Shown: positions 47,330 to 58,387 of the stretch, piece after piece
Numbering within the stretch: the first letter of the stretch is position 1
Layout: each line of letters starts with the position of its first letter
From: Liolophura sinensis
Taxonomy: Eukaryota; Mollusca; Polyplacophora; Chitonida; Chitonidae
Reading direction: 5' to 3'
Length of the DNA: 64,000 bases
Assembly: GCF_032854445.1 (NCBI RefSeq)
Contig: NC_088302.1
Span: forward strand, 1,986,001 to 2,050,000
Program-made: the position numbers and the translations under genes
The notes under the pieces: model-generated
What the model was told of the DNA's origin: nothing
Database searches by the model: none
What the model saw: the letters and a program-made list of their open reading frames with translations, nothing else

Positions 47330-47740
47330 TGGTTACCGTAATGGTCACACCTGGTTATCATAACGATCACACCTGATTACCATAATGGTCACACCTGGTT
47401 ACCATAATGGTCATATCTGGTTATCTTAACGATCCCCTCTGCTTACCATGATGATTACACCTGATTATCATAAGGGTCATGTTTAGTTACCATGTTGGTC
47501 ACCCCTGATTACCATAATGGTCACACCTGGTTATCTTAACGATCCCCTCTGGTTACCATAATGATTACACCTGATTGTCATAAGGGTCATATTTAGTTAC
47601 CATGTTGGTCAGCCCTGATTACCATAATGGTCACAACTGGTGACCGTGATGGTCACACCTGGTTATCATAAAGGTCACATTTAGTTACCATGTTGGTCAT
47701 CCCTGATTACTATAAAGGTCACACTTGGCTAGCTATAACT
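47330..47740. repeat. 22-bp array with a 110-bp higher-order repeat
   Basis: The unit is of the type ggttaccataatggtcacac, then ct. A distinctive unit with ttatcttaacgatcccctct appears at 47421 and 47531, so five units (110 bp) were copied together. Copy 2 of the duplication has about one unit here. Confidence 0.9.
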
Positions 47741-47903
47741 AGTCACCTTTGGCATTTAGGCCATCTATTCCTAACGCCTCATAACTTCTCGTAAAAGATC
47801 ACCGTTCGTAAGTACCTTTACATCAAACCTTTCAAACCACAGTTGTAATGGGCTTTAATTTCAGCTTGAACGATCTTTTTGTCTAACGAATTGCCATACA
47901 CAG

Positions 47904-48048
47904 AGCGTGGATTATAAAGGCCTCACACGTGCTGGTTTTGAGTTTTCATCTGCCTTTGAACACACAACCGGTTCTGCTGTCAGCTGTGGACGACTGAGCA
48001 GTACATCCTCAATAACCATTCAGCTTTTTATCTCCTGCGTCTCCTCAG
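47904..48048 (+). CDS. Candidate exon in duplication A, copy 1
   Basis: 145 nt between an acceptor (ttgccatacacag) and a donor (cctcag|gtttga). Phase 0 in, one base out; the frame encodes SVDYKGLTRAGFEFSSAFEH, then TTGSAVSCGRLSSTSSITIQ. The same exon at 51196-51340 has identical length and 3 differences: one synonymous, two amino-acid changes (Ile/Thr, Ser/Pro). The rest of the duplicated block is visibly more diverged. I do not recognise the protein; Ser/Thr richness and paired Cys would suit a secreted protein. Confidence 0.4.
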
Positions 48049-48359
48049 GTTTGATCAATATGCGGCTTGTTCCCATACAAATGATTCGTTGAAAATAACT
48101 TATTAACTAGCGTAAATGAAACAGCCTAAGAGATGTATGTCGTAAATAGAAATATAACTCAAGTGATCTTAGGGACCCATATGTGAACATCAATTTATTT
48201 ATCCCAGATTCAATGCTCATTTTGTGAATGGGAGGTTTTCAGTCACACTGTGATATTTGACCCTGCAGCTGTTCATGGGCATATGACGTACGTCACACAT
48301 TACATTATAGCATTCCCATGTTTCCTGCGCAGTCTAAAGATTAAAGTCGATTGGATGCG

Positions 48360-48590
48360 TGTTGATCCACCAGTAACCCAGCATAATGCAGTATCATAGA
48401 TACTCCGAAAAACCCGAGAAGTAGGATGATGCTTTTTTTTGGTGTATCTAGGCTTTAGCATTATACTAAGCTTATTGGTGGATGATCACGTTTTGGTCAC
48501 ACCTCTAAGTCACCGACCTCGTTCTTCATCATGCCACTTCTCAGTTTTTTTTCGGAGTATCTATGCTTTTGCATTATGCTACCAGATTGA
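48360..48590. repeat. Imperfect inverted repeats, MITE-like
   Basis: gatccaccagtaacccagca … atagatactccgaaaaac is inverted at 48430-48490 (ggtgtatctaggctttagca … ttggtggatgatca) and again at 48545-48590 (cggagtatctatgctt … gcattatgctaccag). Arms are about 50 bp and diverged. Confidence 0.7.
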
Positions 48591-49440
48591 TCTTGTCTTG
48601 ATTCACTGATGTAGGTCTACAATGTCTGTCACCAAGGAGATTTGAGTTTCGCTTTGGGTATGCTAGACCATAAAAAAAATGTATTTATGATGTTGAAAGA
48701 CAGCGGCGCTAACTCAAAGCGTTTCACAAGGAAAGCTTTGGCGTAAATTTTTTATTTGCGCATGGTGAAGAATTATATTTTCATATTTAAATATGGAGTT
48801 AAATTCTTGAGTGTTATGCTTATCGTCAGTTTTTTTACGAAGATTATCTCTTGATGAATCTGAAAACAAATCAAATAGATAGTAAACGAATGTGGTGATA
48901 GTGAATATATGGAGAATGTATTTGATTAAAAGACAGTAAAAGAAGTAATGAGTTTAACGGTCACCATTACACATCTTTCTTCGAACATTGTTGACCAGGG
49001 ATGATCGTTTTTGGTAGTGCAGTCCCTCCACGGTTATGAGGTCAGGTGAAGAGACCGGCTCATGGCCTGACAAAGAAAGCTCTGTACGAGGGTGAAGTGC
49101 TCCTGACTTCCGTGTTTGAATTGGCCGATGTCCAGAGGATTGATATAATACGGGATCAGGAAAAGAAAAGCAAACAATCTGCTGAAGACGAGACCAAAAC
49201 AAGTTGAACTAGCAAACCATCTGTCTTGTGAAGCCTGCGTGGCTGTGTTGACAAGTGTGGTATGTTTGCAGAGTTAAGCATCTTGGCGGTTAAACATGGA
49301 GAATTACAAATGGGATCAGAGGGCCGTTTCTTTGCCTCTCGAGATACGTTTGAATCTGCGCGAACAAACGTGGTCAAAATTTCCAAACAAATTATGTCGA
49401 GCTGAATTTTTGTTCTGAAGTCAAGCAAGAAGAAAACAAA
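48580..49440 (+). repeat. Segmental duplication B, copy 1
   Basis: Matches 54950-55100 plus 56580-57120 (shared gaagtgctcct-acttccg, agcaaacaatctgctgaa, caaaacaagttgaac, cagagggccgtttctttgcc in this copy). Copy 2 is split by the 52-bp array, which is absent here. No coding exon recognised. Confidence 0.85.
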
Positions 49441-50439
49441 GCTTTAACAGATGTTGTATACCAATTTTATTCTTATAGACCGTTTTTTGGAGAATGTGAA
49501 GTCATGAATGAACAGTTACCACTACAGCATAACGTTAAGCACATAACTGTGGAGAATGGGAAGTAATGACCGACAATACCGACAATCAAAAAATTTAAAG
49601 TGAAGAGGATAAAACAGCGGTAGTTTCCTGAATGTGAGCAGAAGATTAATAACAATCGATCGAGATACAAAGGAATAATGACATTCAGTTTGATATCTCG
49701 AAAAACATTAGATAGTCCAGATAAATATATAAAGTTCAAGAACTGGACACCGATTGCAGATGGAGGATTTTCTGTCGTTGTTACTCAGATACTGTTAGAA
49801 TGGGAACAGAGCAAGTTTGCCATCGATTATGGAATGGTACTCTGCCATATGTTTGTCTTTTGTAATTCCAAATACATTTTGGCCATATCATATATTGGTA
49901 TCAAGTAAAAACAATGTTGCCGCATTTAATACTAGTCCGTGTAAAATGTAGGCTATAAGGCGTGGCACACTCAATTGGCTAGCACAAATACAGCAGGTGA
50001 AGACATTCACATTTTTACTTAGTTTGGTACAAATGTCTAATATGGTCTTTTAGAAAAGAATTATTTGTTGTTCCAAAGTGGTGATAAACGCACGGTCAAT
50101 AACCCGTCCATAAAAGCTGATTGATCGTTAGATGGCTGTATACGTAAGTTTATCATTTTTACCGCAGGCTTTGATTTCCACTTTATCTTTTCATGGCGCC
50201 ATCATGGATACGCCAGATCAGTCTACGGGCCAAATAACCTGTTATGTAAATTTGTGCAAATTAGTGTTCTCGTCTTCACGTGCTATTCGTTTTAACTGGA
50301 ATGTCTTTAGACTAAGAAATTGAGGTGAAGGACTAACACCGACGTCTCATGTAAGGCAAGTTTTGGCCGGTTCCTGTCATCAAATGTGGTTGATCTCTGG
50401 CAACATGTTCATGTGGACCTGATGTCGTCTTACTCGCCG
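49441..50439. other. No gene identified
   Basis: AT-rich, with a few ORFs of 63-88 codons without domain features. About 49955-50000 (actcaattggctagcacaaa) resembles a worn SINE head. Confidence 0.35.
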
Positions 50440-51388
50440 CGATATGGCTGAAATGCCGTTAGTGATAGCGTTAAGCCCTAATCATTCATTCTGATATCAG
50501 CACGCCAGAACTAATCGATCAGACGAAGTTTCCGTGAAAATGATAAATTGTTGATTTTTATCGATTTGAACATTTGACTAACATAATTTATTTTTGCGCA
50601 AGCTCAGGTAGGCCTGACTTGGGTCTTGGAAATCGATGGTGTTAGGGCAGCAAGTCAAATTAAATTAACTACTTCAGCTTTTTTAGGAACAGATTTTAAG
50701 AGATCAGATTTTACCAGCAATGTGTAACACACCAAGGAAAATGGCTCGTACATATACTGATGGAAACTGTCACGAGAAATATGCCCATATAATTCATTTT
50801 ACTGCAGGTTTACCGAGTTTATTCCTCCATCGCATCATATTTGTTGGGTATGTTGTAACCAGTACGCCACGTATTTTTCTGAAGGATCAACTTGCCAGTC
50901 AAATAAATGTAGATGTTGATCTTTTAACCTTGTTGCAATGTGCCTTTATATCAGTTTCGGAAAGTATTGAAACTAAATGAATAAAACAAAAAAAAAATGC
51001 TTGCTTACCGTTATGGTGACACTTGGTTTACTATACTTAGTCACCTTTGGCATTTAGGCCAAAGCCTATTCCTAAAGCCTCATAACTTCTCGTAAATGAG
51101 CACCGATCGTAAGTACTTTTATATCAAACTTTTCAAACCACAGCTGTATATTTCAGCTTGAACGATCTTTTTGTCTAACGAATTGCCATACACAGAGCGT
51201 GGATTATAAAGGCCTCACACGTGCTGGTTTTGAGTTTTCATCTGCCTTTGAACACACAACCGGTTCTGCTGTCAGCTGTGGACGACTGAGCAGTACATCA
51301 TCAATAACCATTCAGCTTTTTACCCCCTGCGTCTCCTCAGGTTTGATCAATATGCGGCTTGTTCCTATACAAAATGATTCGTAGCCGC
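50440..51388 (+). repeat. Segmental duplication A, copy 2
   Basis: Direct-orientation copy of 46740-48092, 3.3 to 3.7 kb away. It lacks most of the 22-bp array. It begins inside a SINE-like tail (gcgttaagccctaatcattc). Confidence 0.85.
51196..51340 (+). CDS. Candidate exon in duplication A, copy 2
   Basis: Same splice sites, phase and length as 47904-48048; 142 of 145 bases agree. The conserved acceptor tract cgaattgccatacacag and the intact frame in both copies are the evidence for an exon. The 3' flank diverges soon after the donor. Either both belong to a tandem array of related genes, or one is an alternative exon of the other. Confidence 0.4.
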
Positions 51389-51719
51389 CATTCATCGATT
51401 TTAACATTTGGTCTAACGACTTTCTGCTTCGCTTGTCGGGTTTTCGATTTGACATTTTGTCGTTGATGGCAAAGTGGAGTTAATGAAAACGTTAGGTGGT
51501 TGTTGGGGCTTACGTTTTATTTTCGATCTACTTTAAACCGATGTTTTTTGGATTGAAAGGAAGTCTTTTGAAAAGAGTCAATACCCAGTAACTCTGACAT
51601 AAGCAATTTTATCCACTAAAACGCGTAGGCAATAACTACAGGGGTTAAATTCTACTATACTTTGGATTTTCCTACTACATGCAACGTTAAATCTCCGGGG
51701 GTGAAAAATTAAATATAAG

Positions 51720-52075
51720 CGTCATGTCCGACATTCATAAAGGACGTTCCAAGTCGATAATCGCAAGATCCATTTCCAAAACAACGTTTGACACTAGCTC
51801 CCAAAGACAAAGGTATGTAAGAAATTACACAAATAGGAAATAAAGCCGGTAACACACAAGATAGAAGCGGTCATCAGTTTTCAATGATGTCGGGCAGACA
51901 GTGGATATTCCAGGCATGAATTCCATATCAAAGTTCAAATTCGTAGTCCATGAATGAGTTGCAGGTCAAATAACAATTAAACAAGGTATCTCAGTCGCGC
52001 TTTAATTGCAAATGTAATGAGCATGGCTACCTTTACGGCCTCTAGCCTCAGGTTAAGCAGTATTAGATACAGTTC
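51720..52075 (-). mobile_element. Dispersed repeat, third copy, next to a reverse-transcriptase relic
   Basis: gtcatgtccgacattcataa, aggacgttcc, ggtcatcagttttcaatgat, atattccaggcatgaa, tcagtcgcgctttaattgc; same order as 25310 and 30940. The reverse-transcriptase relic starts 250 bases further on. Confidence 0.65.
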
Positions 52076-52326
52076 GAAAATGACGAGCGTTACAGATCTT
52101 AACCGAACAGATTGTGATTCAAAAGTAACTGACGATTACGTCTTTCCCTTTAATATATAAAGATCTCATACTACAAGAGGCGCCATCTATGATGTTACAC
52201 ATGGCATGCGGGTCTGTATAAAAGCTGTCTACAAGATAGACGGTTGCACTGCGCCATCTGTGTTGTTAAATACCACGTACGTGATATATCTGTACACAAA
52301 AATAACAGCCCCGTCTATATGGTTGA

Positions 52327-52525
52327 TCACAATGCAGATGCCCAGAGATTCTGGACGCTCTGTCCATACCTGCCAATGAGAGTGTTATACTCATTGTAAA
52401 TTTTGAGAAACTTAGAATGAAGACGTTTGATGGAGTATCCTTGACAAACTAGTTTTTGAACTATCAACTTGTGACGCAGATTAAAGTCATCACAATTAAC
52501 GCCGGATCTGACAAATGCTACAAGG

Positions 52526-52624
<99 letters not shown>

Positions 52625-52960
52625 CCTATATACGCCATATGCAGAAATAAGGATGATTTACAATATCAAAATTGAAATTATCGCTTTTGTCGTGAAAGGA
52701 GACCGTGTTCGTCTTCGTACAGATATAGATCCAAGTAAAATGTACCATCAGGACTATCTGTTGCTCCTTTAAATCCAATGAAGGCGGATAGATTTCCTTC
52801 ACCGCTTCAGCAATACGGGGGTTAGTTAACGCCAGTAAATCATCAATATACCGCTTGGTAAATGAAAAGGATCGGGCTTTAAAGATATTACTTTTGAGTA
52901 ATTTCTGCATATAGTCGTATTCATATGAAAACAGGTATAGGTTTGCCAAAAGAGGCGCAC
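52327..52960 (-). pseudogene. Reverse-transcriptase fragment with YIDD box
   Basis: Minus-strand frame 52949-52626 reads LYLFSYEYDYMQKLL, then SFSFTKRYIDDLLALTNPRI and AVKEIYPPSLDL. YIDD is the catalytic box of a reverse transcriptase, followed by the characteristic IYP segment. A (TA)n tract interrupts the element. Beyond it, 52520-52327 resumes with DFNLRHKLIVQKLVCQGYSI and KFLKIYNEYNTLIGRYGQSV, a C-terminal segment seen in retroelements of this group. The N-terminal RT motifs are not readable. Sister copy at 31321-31930. Confidence 0.7.
52530..52622. repeat. (TA)n microsatellite, about 46 units
   Basis: Uninterrupted tatata within the reverse-transcriptase relic. Such tracts are unstable, so its length may vary between individuals. 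Confidence 0.98.
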
Positions 52961-53754
52961 AATTGGTACCTTAATAGGCGCACGCTTTGGAACAGACTTG
53001 CGACACAACGCCTCGACCGTGGACGACACCATTTCAAAGGACTGTTGGAACCGAAATTTATTTTAAGGGAGAGAAGTTTAAAACTATTGATGTTTCTTGG
53101 CTGATATGCCACCATAGGTTAGAAAACGGGAAAGCACACAGAGAAGGGCTTTTAGAAGTGAACTGTCTACTGTGGTGGGTATCGAAAATAGCATGAGTGA
53201 TAGAGAGGACGACAAAATACATGTATTCTCAACTCTTTCTGTCGAATTCTCTGACACAAATGTAAATGATAACTTTGGCTTTATTTCTGGTGTTTCAGCC
53301 TGAGGAAACACGTGAGGATAAACTGATTTGTTGTCATCTTGTTTCACTCCATTGCTTTGAGTGTATGGTCCTTCCCAAGATACCCTCGGACAGCCCTTAA
53401 CACCAGACGAGGGACTCAAGCGAAATGGGCTCGAAGGTTGTGTAATTTGCCCAACGTTTGCATAATTTTCGTGTATACTAAATATGTAAAGGTTTAAGGT
53501 AGGTATAACAGAATATATATAATGTATCTTTATCTAGTAAATAACAATGAGTAGATAAAGAGTCATTATTTCTTAAACATTTCCCTAGGCGTGATTTTGT
53601 ATACTGTAGTCGCAAGATGAAGAGTTGCACCTATTTATAGTCCATCATTTAACCCAGATGCAATACGTCATGAAATATATATATATATTACTTAAAATTT
53701 TTCGTTTATTTTAAGAAGTTTGCACACATGAAAACTATAGGGGTATATGAACCG

Positions 53755-54365
53755 ATTAAGCGACTACACAAGAAAGCAAAGGATATATGAGCTGAGTAAG
53801 CAACTACACAAGAAAGCAAGGGATATATAAGCTGAGTAAGTGACTACACAAGAAAACAAGGGATATATGAGCTGCGTAAGTGACTACACAAGAAAGCAAG
53901 GGATATATGAGCTGAGTAAGTGACTACACAAGAAAACAAGGGATATATGAGCTGCGTAAGTGACTACACAAGAAACCAAGGGATATATGAGCTAAGTAAG
54001 TGACTACACAAAAAACAAGGGGTATATAAGCTGAGTAATTGACTACACAAGAAAGCAAGTTATATATGAGCTAAGTAAGTGACTATACAAGAAAGCAAGG
54101 AATATATGAGCTGAGTAAGTGACTACACAATAATGCAAAGGGTATATGAGCTGAGTAATTGACTACACAAAGAAAACAAGGGATATATGAGCTAAGTAAG
54201 TGACTATACAAAAAAGCAAGGAATATATGAGCTAAGTAGGTGACTACACAAGAAAGCAAGGGATACATGAGCTGAGTAATTGACTACACAAGAAAGCAAG
54301 GGATATATCAGCTAAGTAAGTGACTACACAAAAAAGCAAAGGATATATGAGTTAAGTAAGTATGT
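53755..54365. repeat. 40-bp tandem array, about 15 copies
   Basis: The unit is gactacacaagaaagcaagg, then gatatatgagctgagtaagt. actacaca recurs at 53763 and 53803, giving the period. Confidence 0.96.
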
Positions 54366-54369
54366 CCGT

Positions 54370-54949
54370 TAATTACAAAGCGTTATAACAGGTTTCGTGT
54401 TTGATCATTTCATTTAGTGTGACAGTTGTAAATCGTCGTTTGTTGAAAGCTGACAATGAAGCTTCATTAGCTTACAAGAGAACTGATGTAGCTGAATGAA
54501 TGTTTAGTTTCATTTGAGATCTAGAAGCTGTGATGCCATGTCCAAGATGCTTGGGAAGAAAGGGATCGCGGGTAAATTTCTGTAGAACACACGTCTTTGG
54601 CTTACCTACCCTGGGTTTGTCTCAGATTGGATCGGAGAGAAGAGAAAGTGGAAAAGTGAAGCATCTTGTGAGTGGAAAATTCATTCTGATTTCTGTTCAT
54701 TCTAGCGGCCATGTTACCTTGTCAGGGTTTTCGGACGGGTTAATCCGCGGGGGATTCCCCAGCTCTGCTGTCACAGAGGGATTCGTCTCGCCGAATACTT
54801 GTGACTGATTATCCTCGTGTTGACATGTCACTCATCGATCAAACCTGGCATGACAGACCACTGACACAAATTACATATCATACAAAGTGCTGAGGGACGT
54901 GTCAATTTACCATGGCCCTAAGTATGGATTGATGACAAGATCAGTCGCC
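54370..54949. other. Between two arrays; one ORF without domain
   Basis: A 92-codon ORF (54530-54808, +) begins MMPCPRCLGRKGSRVNFCRT; no domain recognised and no splice evidence. Left unannotated as a gene. Confidence 0.3.
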
Positions 54950-57120
54950 TTGTAATCGATTGTTCTTGTCTTGATTGGCTAATGTAGACCTATATAAAAC
55001 TGGCTACCATTAAGATTAGAGCTTCACCTTAGATTTTCTAGACTGACGATAAAAGTTATAGGCCTATATATGATGTTGTGAGATAGTGGAGAAAAGGCGA
55101 AGAGTTTGAAGGAAACCTTTGACATAAATTCTCATGTACTTTATCAGAACGACGATAAACCTCAAGACCTAAGAGAAAATAAAGACGACAAAAGAAACAA
55201 CCAATATATTGAGCATTAACGTGAGAGAAAATAAAAGACGACAAAAGAAACAACCCATATACTGAGCATTAACGTGAGAGAAAACAAAAGACGACAAAAG
55301 AAACAAGCCTTATACTGAGCATTAACGTGAGAGAAAATCAAGACAACAAAAGAAACAACCCATATACTGAGCATTAACGTGAGAGAAAATAAAGACGACA
55401 CAGAAACGACCCATATGCTGAGCATTAACGTGCGAGAAAATAAAGACGACAAAAGAAACAACCCATATATTGAAAATTAACGTGAGAGAAAATAAAGACG
55501 ACAAAGAAACAACCCATATACTGAGCAATAACATTAGAGAAAATAAAGACGACAAAAGAAACGACCCATATACTGAGCATTAACGTGAGAGAAAATAAAG
55601 ACGATAAAAGAAACAACCAGTATACTGAGCATTAACGTGAGAGAAAACAAAGACGACAAGAGAAACGACCCATATACTGAGCATTAACGTGAGAGAAAAT
55701 GAAGACGACAAAAGAAACAACCCATACACTGAGCATTAACATGAGAGAAAATGAAGACGACAAAAGAAACAACTCATATACTGAGCATTAACGTGAGAGA
55801 AAATAAAAGACGACCAAAAAAAACAACAACAAAAAAAACAAAACAACCCATATACTGAGCATTAGCGTGAGAGAAAATAAAAGACGACAAAGAAACAACC
55901 CATATATTGAGCATTAACGTGAGAGAAAATAAAGACTACAAAGAAACAACCCATATACTATGCATTAACGTGAAAGAAAATGAAGACGACAAAAGAAATA
56001 ACCCACATACTGAGCATTAACGTGAGAGAAAATCAAGACGACAAAGAAACAACCCATATATTGAGCATTAACGTGAGAGAAAATAAAGACGACAAGAGAA
56101 ACGACCCATATACTGAGCATTAACGTGAGAGAAAATGAAGACGACAAAAGGAACAATTCATATACTGAGCATTGATGTAAGAGAAAGTGAAAGACGACAA
56201 AAGAAACAACCAGTATACTGGGGATTAACGTGAGAGAAAATAAAGACGACAAAGAAATAACTCATATACTGAACATTAACATGAGAGAAAATAAAAGACG
56301 ACAAAAGAAACGACCCATATATTGAGCATTAACGTGAGAGAAAATAAAGACGTCAAGAGAAACGACCCATATATTGAGCATTAACGTGAGAGAAAATAAA
56401 GACGACAAAAGAAACAACCAGTATACTGAGCATTAACGTGAGAGAAAATAAAGACGACAAAAGAAACGACCCATATACTGAGCATTAACGTGAGAGAAAA
56501 TAAAGACGACAAAAGAAACAACCCATATATTGAAAATTAACGTGAGAGAAAATAAAAGACGTTAAAAAAAAGTGTAAACGAGTGTAAAAGGCAAGCCATT
56601 GATGCTGTATTATTAAAAATGTGCACTCTCACCATCCCATATATTTTGTCTCTCTTTGTTGATCAGAGATGATAGCTTTTTTACAGAGCCAGTCCTCCAC
56701 GTTTAGAAGGTCAGCTGGGGAAACCTGCTCAGAGCCTGACTAAGACACCTCGGTATAGGGGTGAAGTGCTCCTTACTTCCGCGTTGATTTTGGATCATGT
56801 GCTGGGATTCGATATAATATGCGATCGGCAAGAGAAAAGCAAACAATCTGCTGAACACAAGAGCAAAACAAGTTGAACCAGCAAATCATCTATCTTGTGC
56901 AGTCTGCATGGCTGTGTCAACAAGTGTGGTACGTTTGGAGAGTTGGAGAGCATCTTGGCAGTTAAACACAGTGAGAATTACAAAATGTGGTCAGAAGGCC
57001 GTTTCTTTGCCACTCGAAATGTTTTTCATGCTGTGTGAACAAACGTGACCGAAATTTTGGAACAAATGATGTCGACATGATTTTGGAGGTCTATTTTCCT
57101 GAATTCAAGCAAGACATCAT
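54950..57120 (+). repeat. Segmental duplication B, copy 2, split by an array
   Basis: 54950-55100 and 56580-57120 together match 48580-49440. The 1.4 kb between them is the 52-bp tandem array, which must have arisen in, or been lost from, only one copy. Confidence 0.8.
55150..56565. repeat. Tandem array of 49-53-bp units, about 27 copies
   Basis: The unit is gagcattaacgtgagagaaa, then ataaagacgacaaaagaaac and aacccatatact. The + strand is A-rich. One unit near 55810-55850 carries an extra aaacaacaac stretch. Confidence 0.96.
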
Positions 57121-58384
57121 GACAAGCCCGTGGTTGATATGGTGGGTAAATATTTTTTTAACTTTTAGAACACTTAACGGAAACTTGCACACGCTCAATG
57201 TCGACACAACTATTGGGGTGTTTGAGATTCAGGAAGACATGCCAAAACAGCTTTTGAAAACTGAAAGGAGACATTGATAATTTAAGAATTGTTATGATTA
57301 ATTACTAGAAAGGGTGACAAGTACAGATCGTAAAATTTATACCTTTTACACATTCATTTATTTTGGGCCCCAAAAACAGGAAGCGTTTTCAAAAATAGAG
57401 CTGAGATCGTCAAAGAAATTGTCCTCCTATGTTCTATTGTTCAGTGTGAAAAATATAACAAATATATATAAGAATCTGGGAAAATATATCATATTTATTA
57501 TGAGGAGTCATCCAGAACTGGATCTTCCAGTCATGATTGCAGGGCACATGACGATAAACGCAATCTCAGGAGTTGTTCCGCTAAAGCCCGTCTGTTTTAA
57601 AGTCATCATTCCACTTCTCTACAAACAAGGAATAAAATGAATGCCTGTCATAAACACTGTTGATGGCTGTACCATTATTTTCCTGTTCTGTTTTTAAATA
57701 CTGTAGGAAGACAACACTTTATTTGTGAAGTACAGCGCGTCCATGGTAGAATAAAGTGGTCCATCATCCCTTCTGTAGGTGTGAAGAGCACGAAAGAAAT
57801 AAGCTATGTTCCAGAAGCATGACGGAATCTTTTTTTTTTTGGCTTAACCTTTGTGTCATTCTTCATATGTGAAGAAAAGGTAATAAAGGAGAGCAGAGAG
57901 TAGATCAAGCTGTGGTTGACTTTACTACATTAGGTTGTACTGCAGGATGAGGGAGCAGTCATTGCTTGGCGACATCCTTCCTTTTCTGGGAGCTTCGGTG
58001 TCATGAGAATCTGAGCGATGTACATCTTTCCATTCAGAGAATGTCCATTTCATTCACAAAGTCCTTAGTTCGCACAAGCCTATTTTAGAACGCGAACAGA
58101 TTAACACAATTACTGTTACATTAAATCACAGATGTATGAAACAAACGAAGATATAAATCCAGCATAAATTTTGACTGTTATAGGAAACAAATATTAAGGC
58201 TTTACTGTTACATTTGCTTTCACAGTCGGATTATCAGTCGCTTTGCACAAAGTCAATCAGATAAGGCGGGCGCTTCACAACACGATTAAGATGGGTTTAC
58301 ATCTGGTGAAGCATCAGGGGAAGTTGGTTTTCAAGAGCTGTTGTTTGACTGTTCACGGATTATAGGTCTGGCGTAGTTTGTAGT
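57121..58384. other. No gene identified
   Basis: The ORF at 57314-57640 (+) has a plausible length but no domain. The remainder is AT-rich. No repeats are obvious apart from a T13 run at about 57829. Confidence 0.35.
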
Positions 58385-58387
58385 GGG

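Larger units (their letters stand above)
46740..48092 (+). repeat. Segmental duplication A, copy 1
   Basis: 46780-47200 matches 50460-50900 (shared atcgatggtgttagggcagc, aagtcaaattaaatta, gatggaaactgtcacg). 47740-48092 matches 51030-51388. In this copy the two blocks are separated by a 22-bp tandem array, which is nearly absent from copy 2. Confidence 0.85.

Noticed and set aside
55056-56252. Minus-strand ORFs rich in FSLTLMLSI
   Set aside because: Translation of the 52-bp array, broken at every change of unit length.
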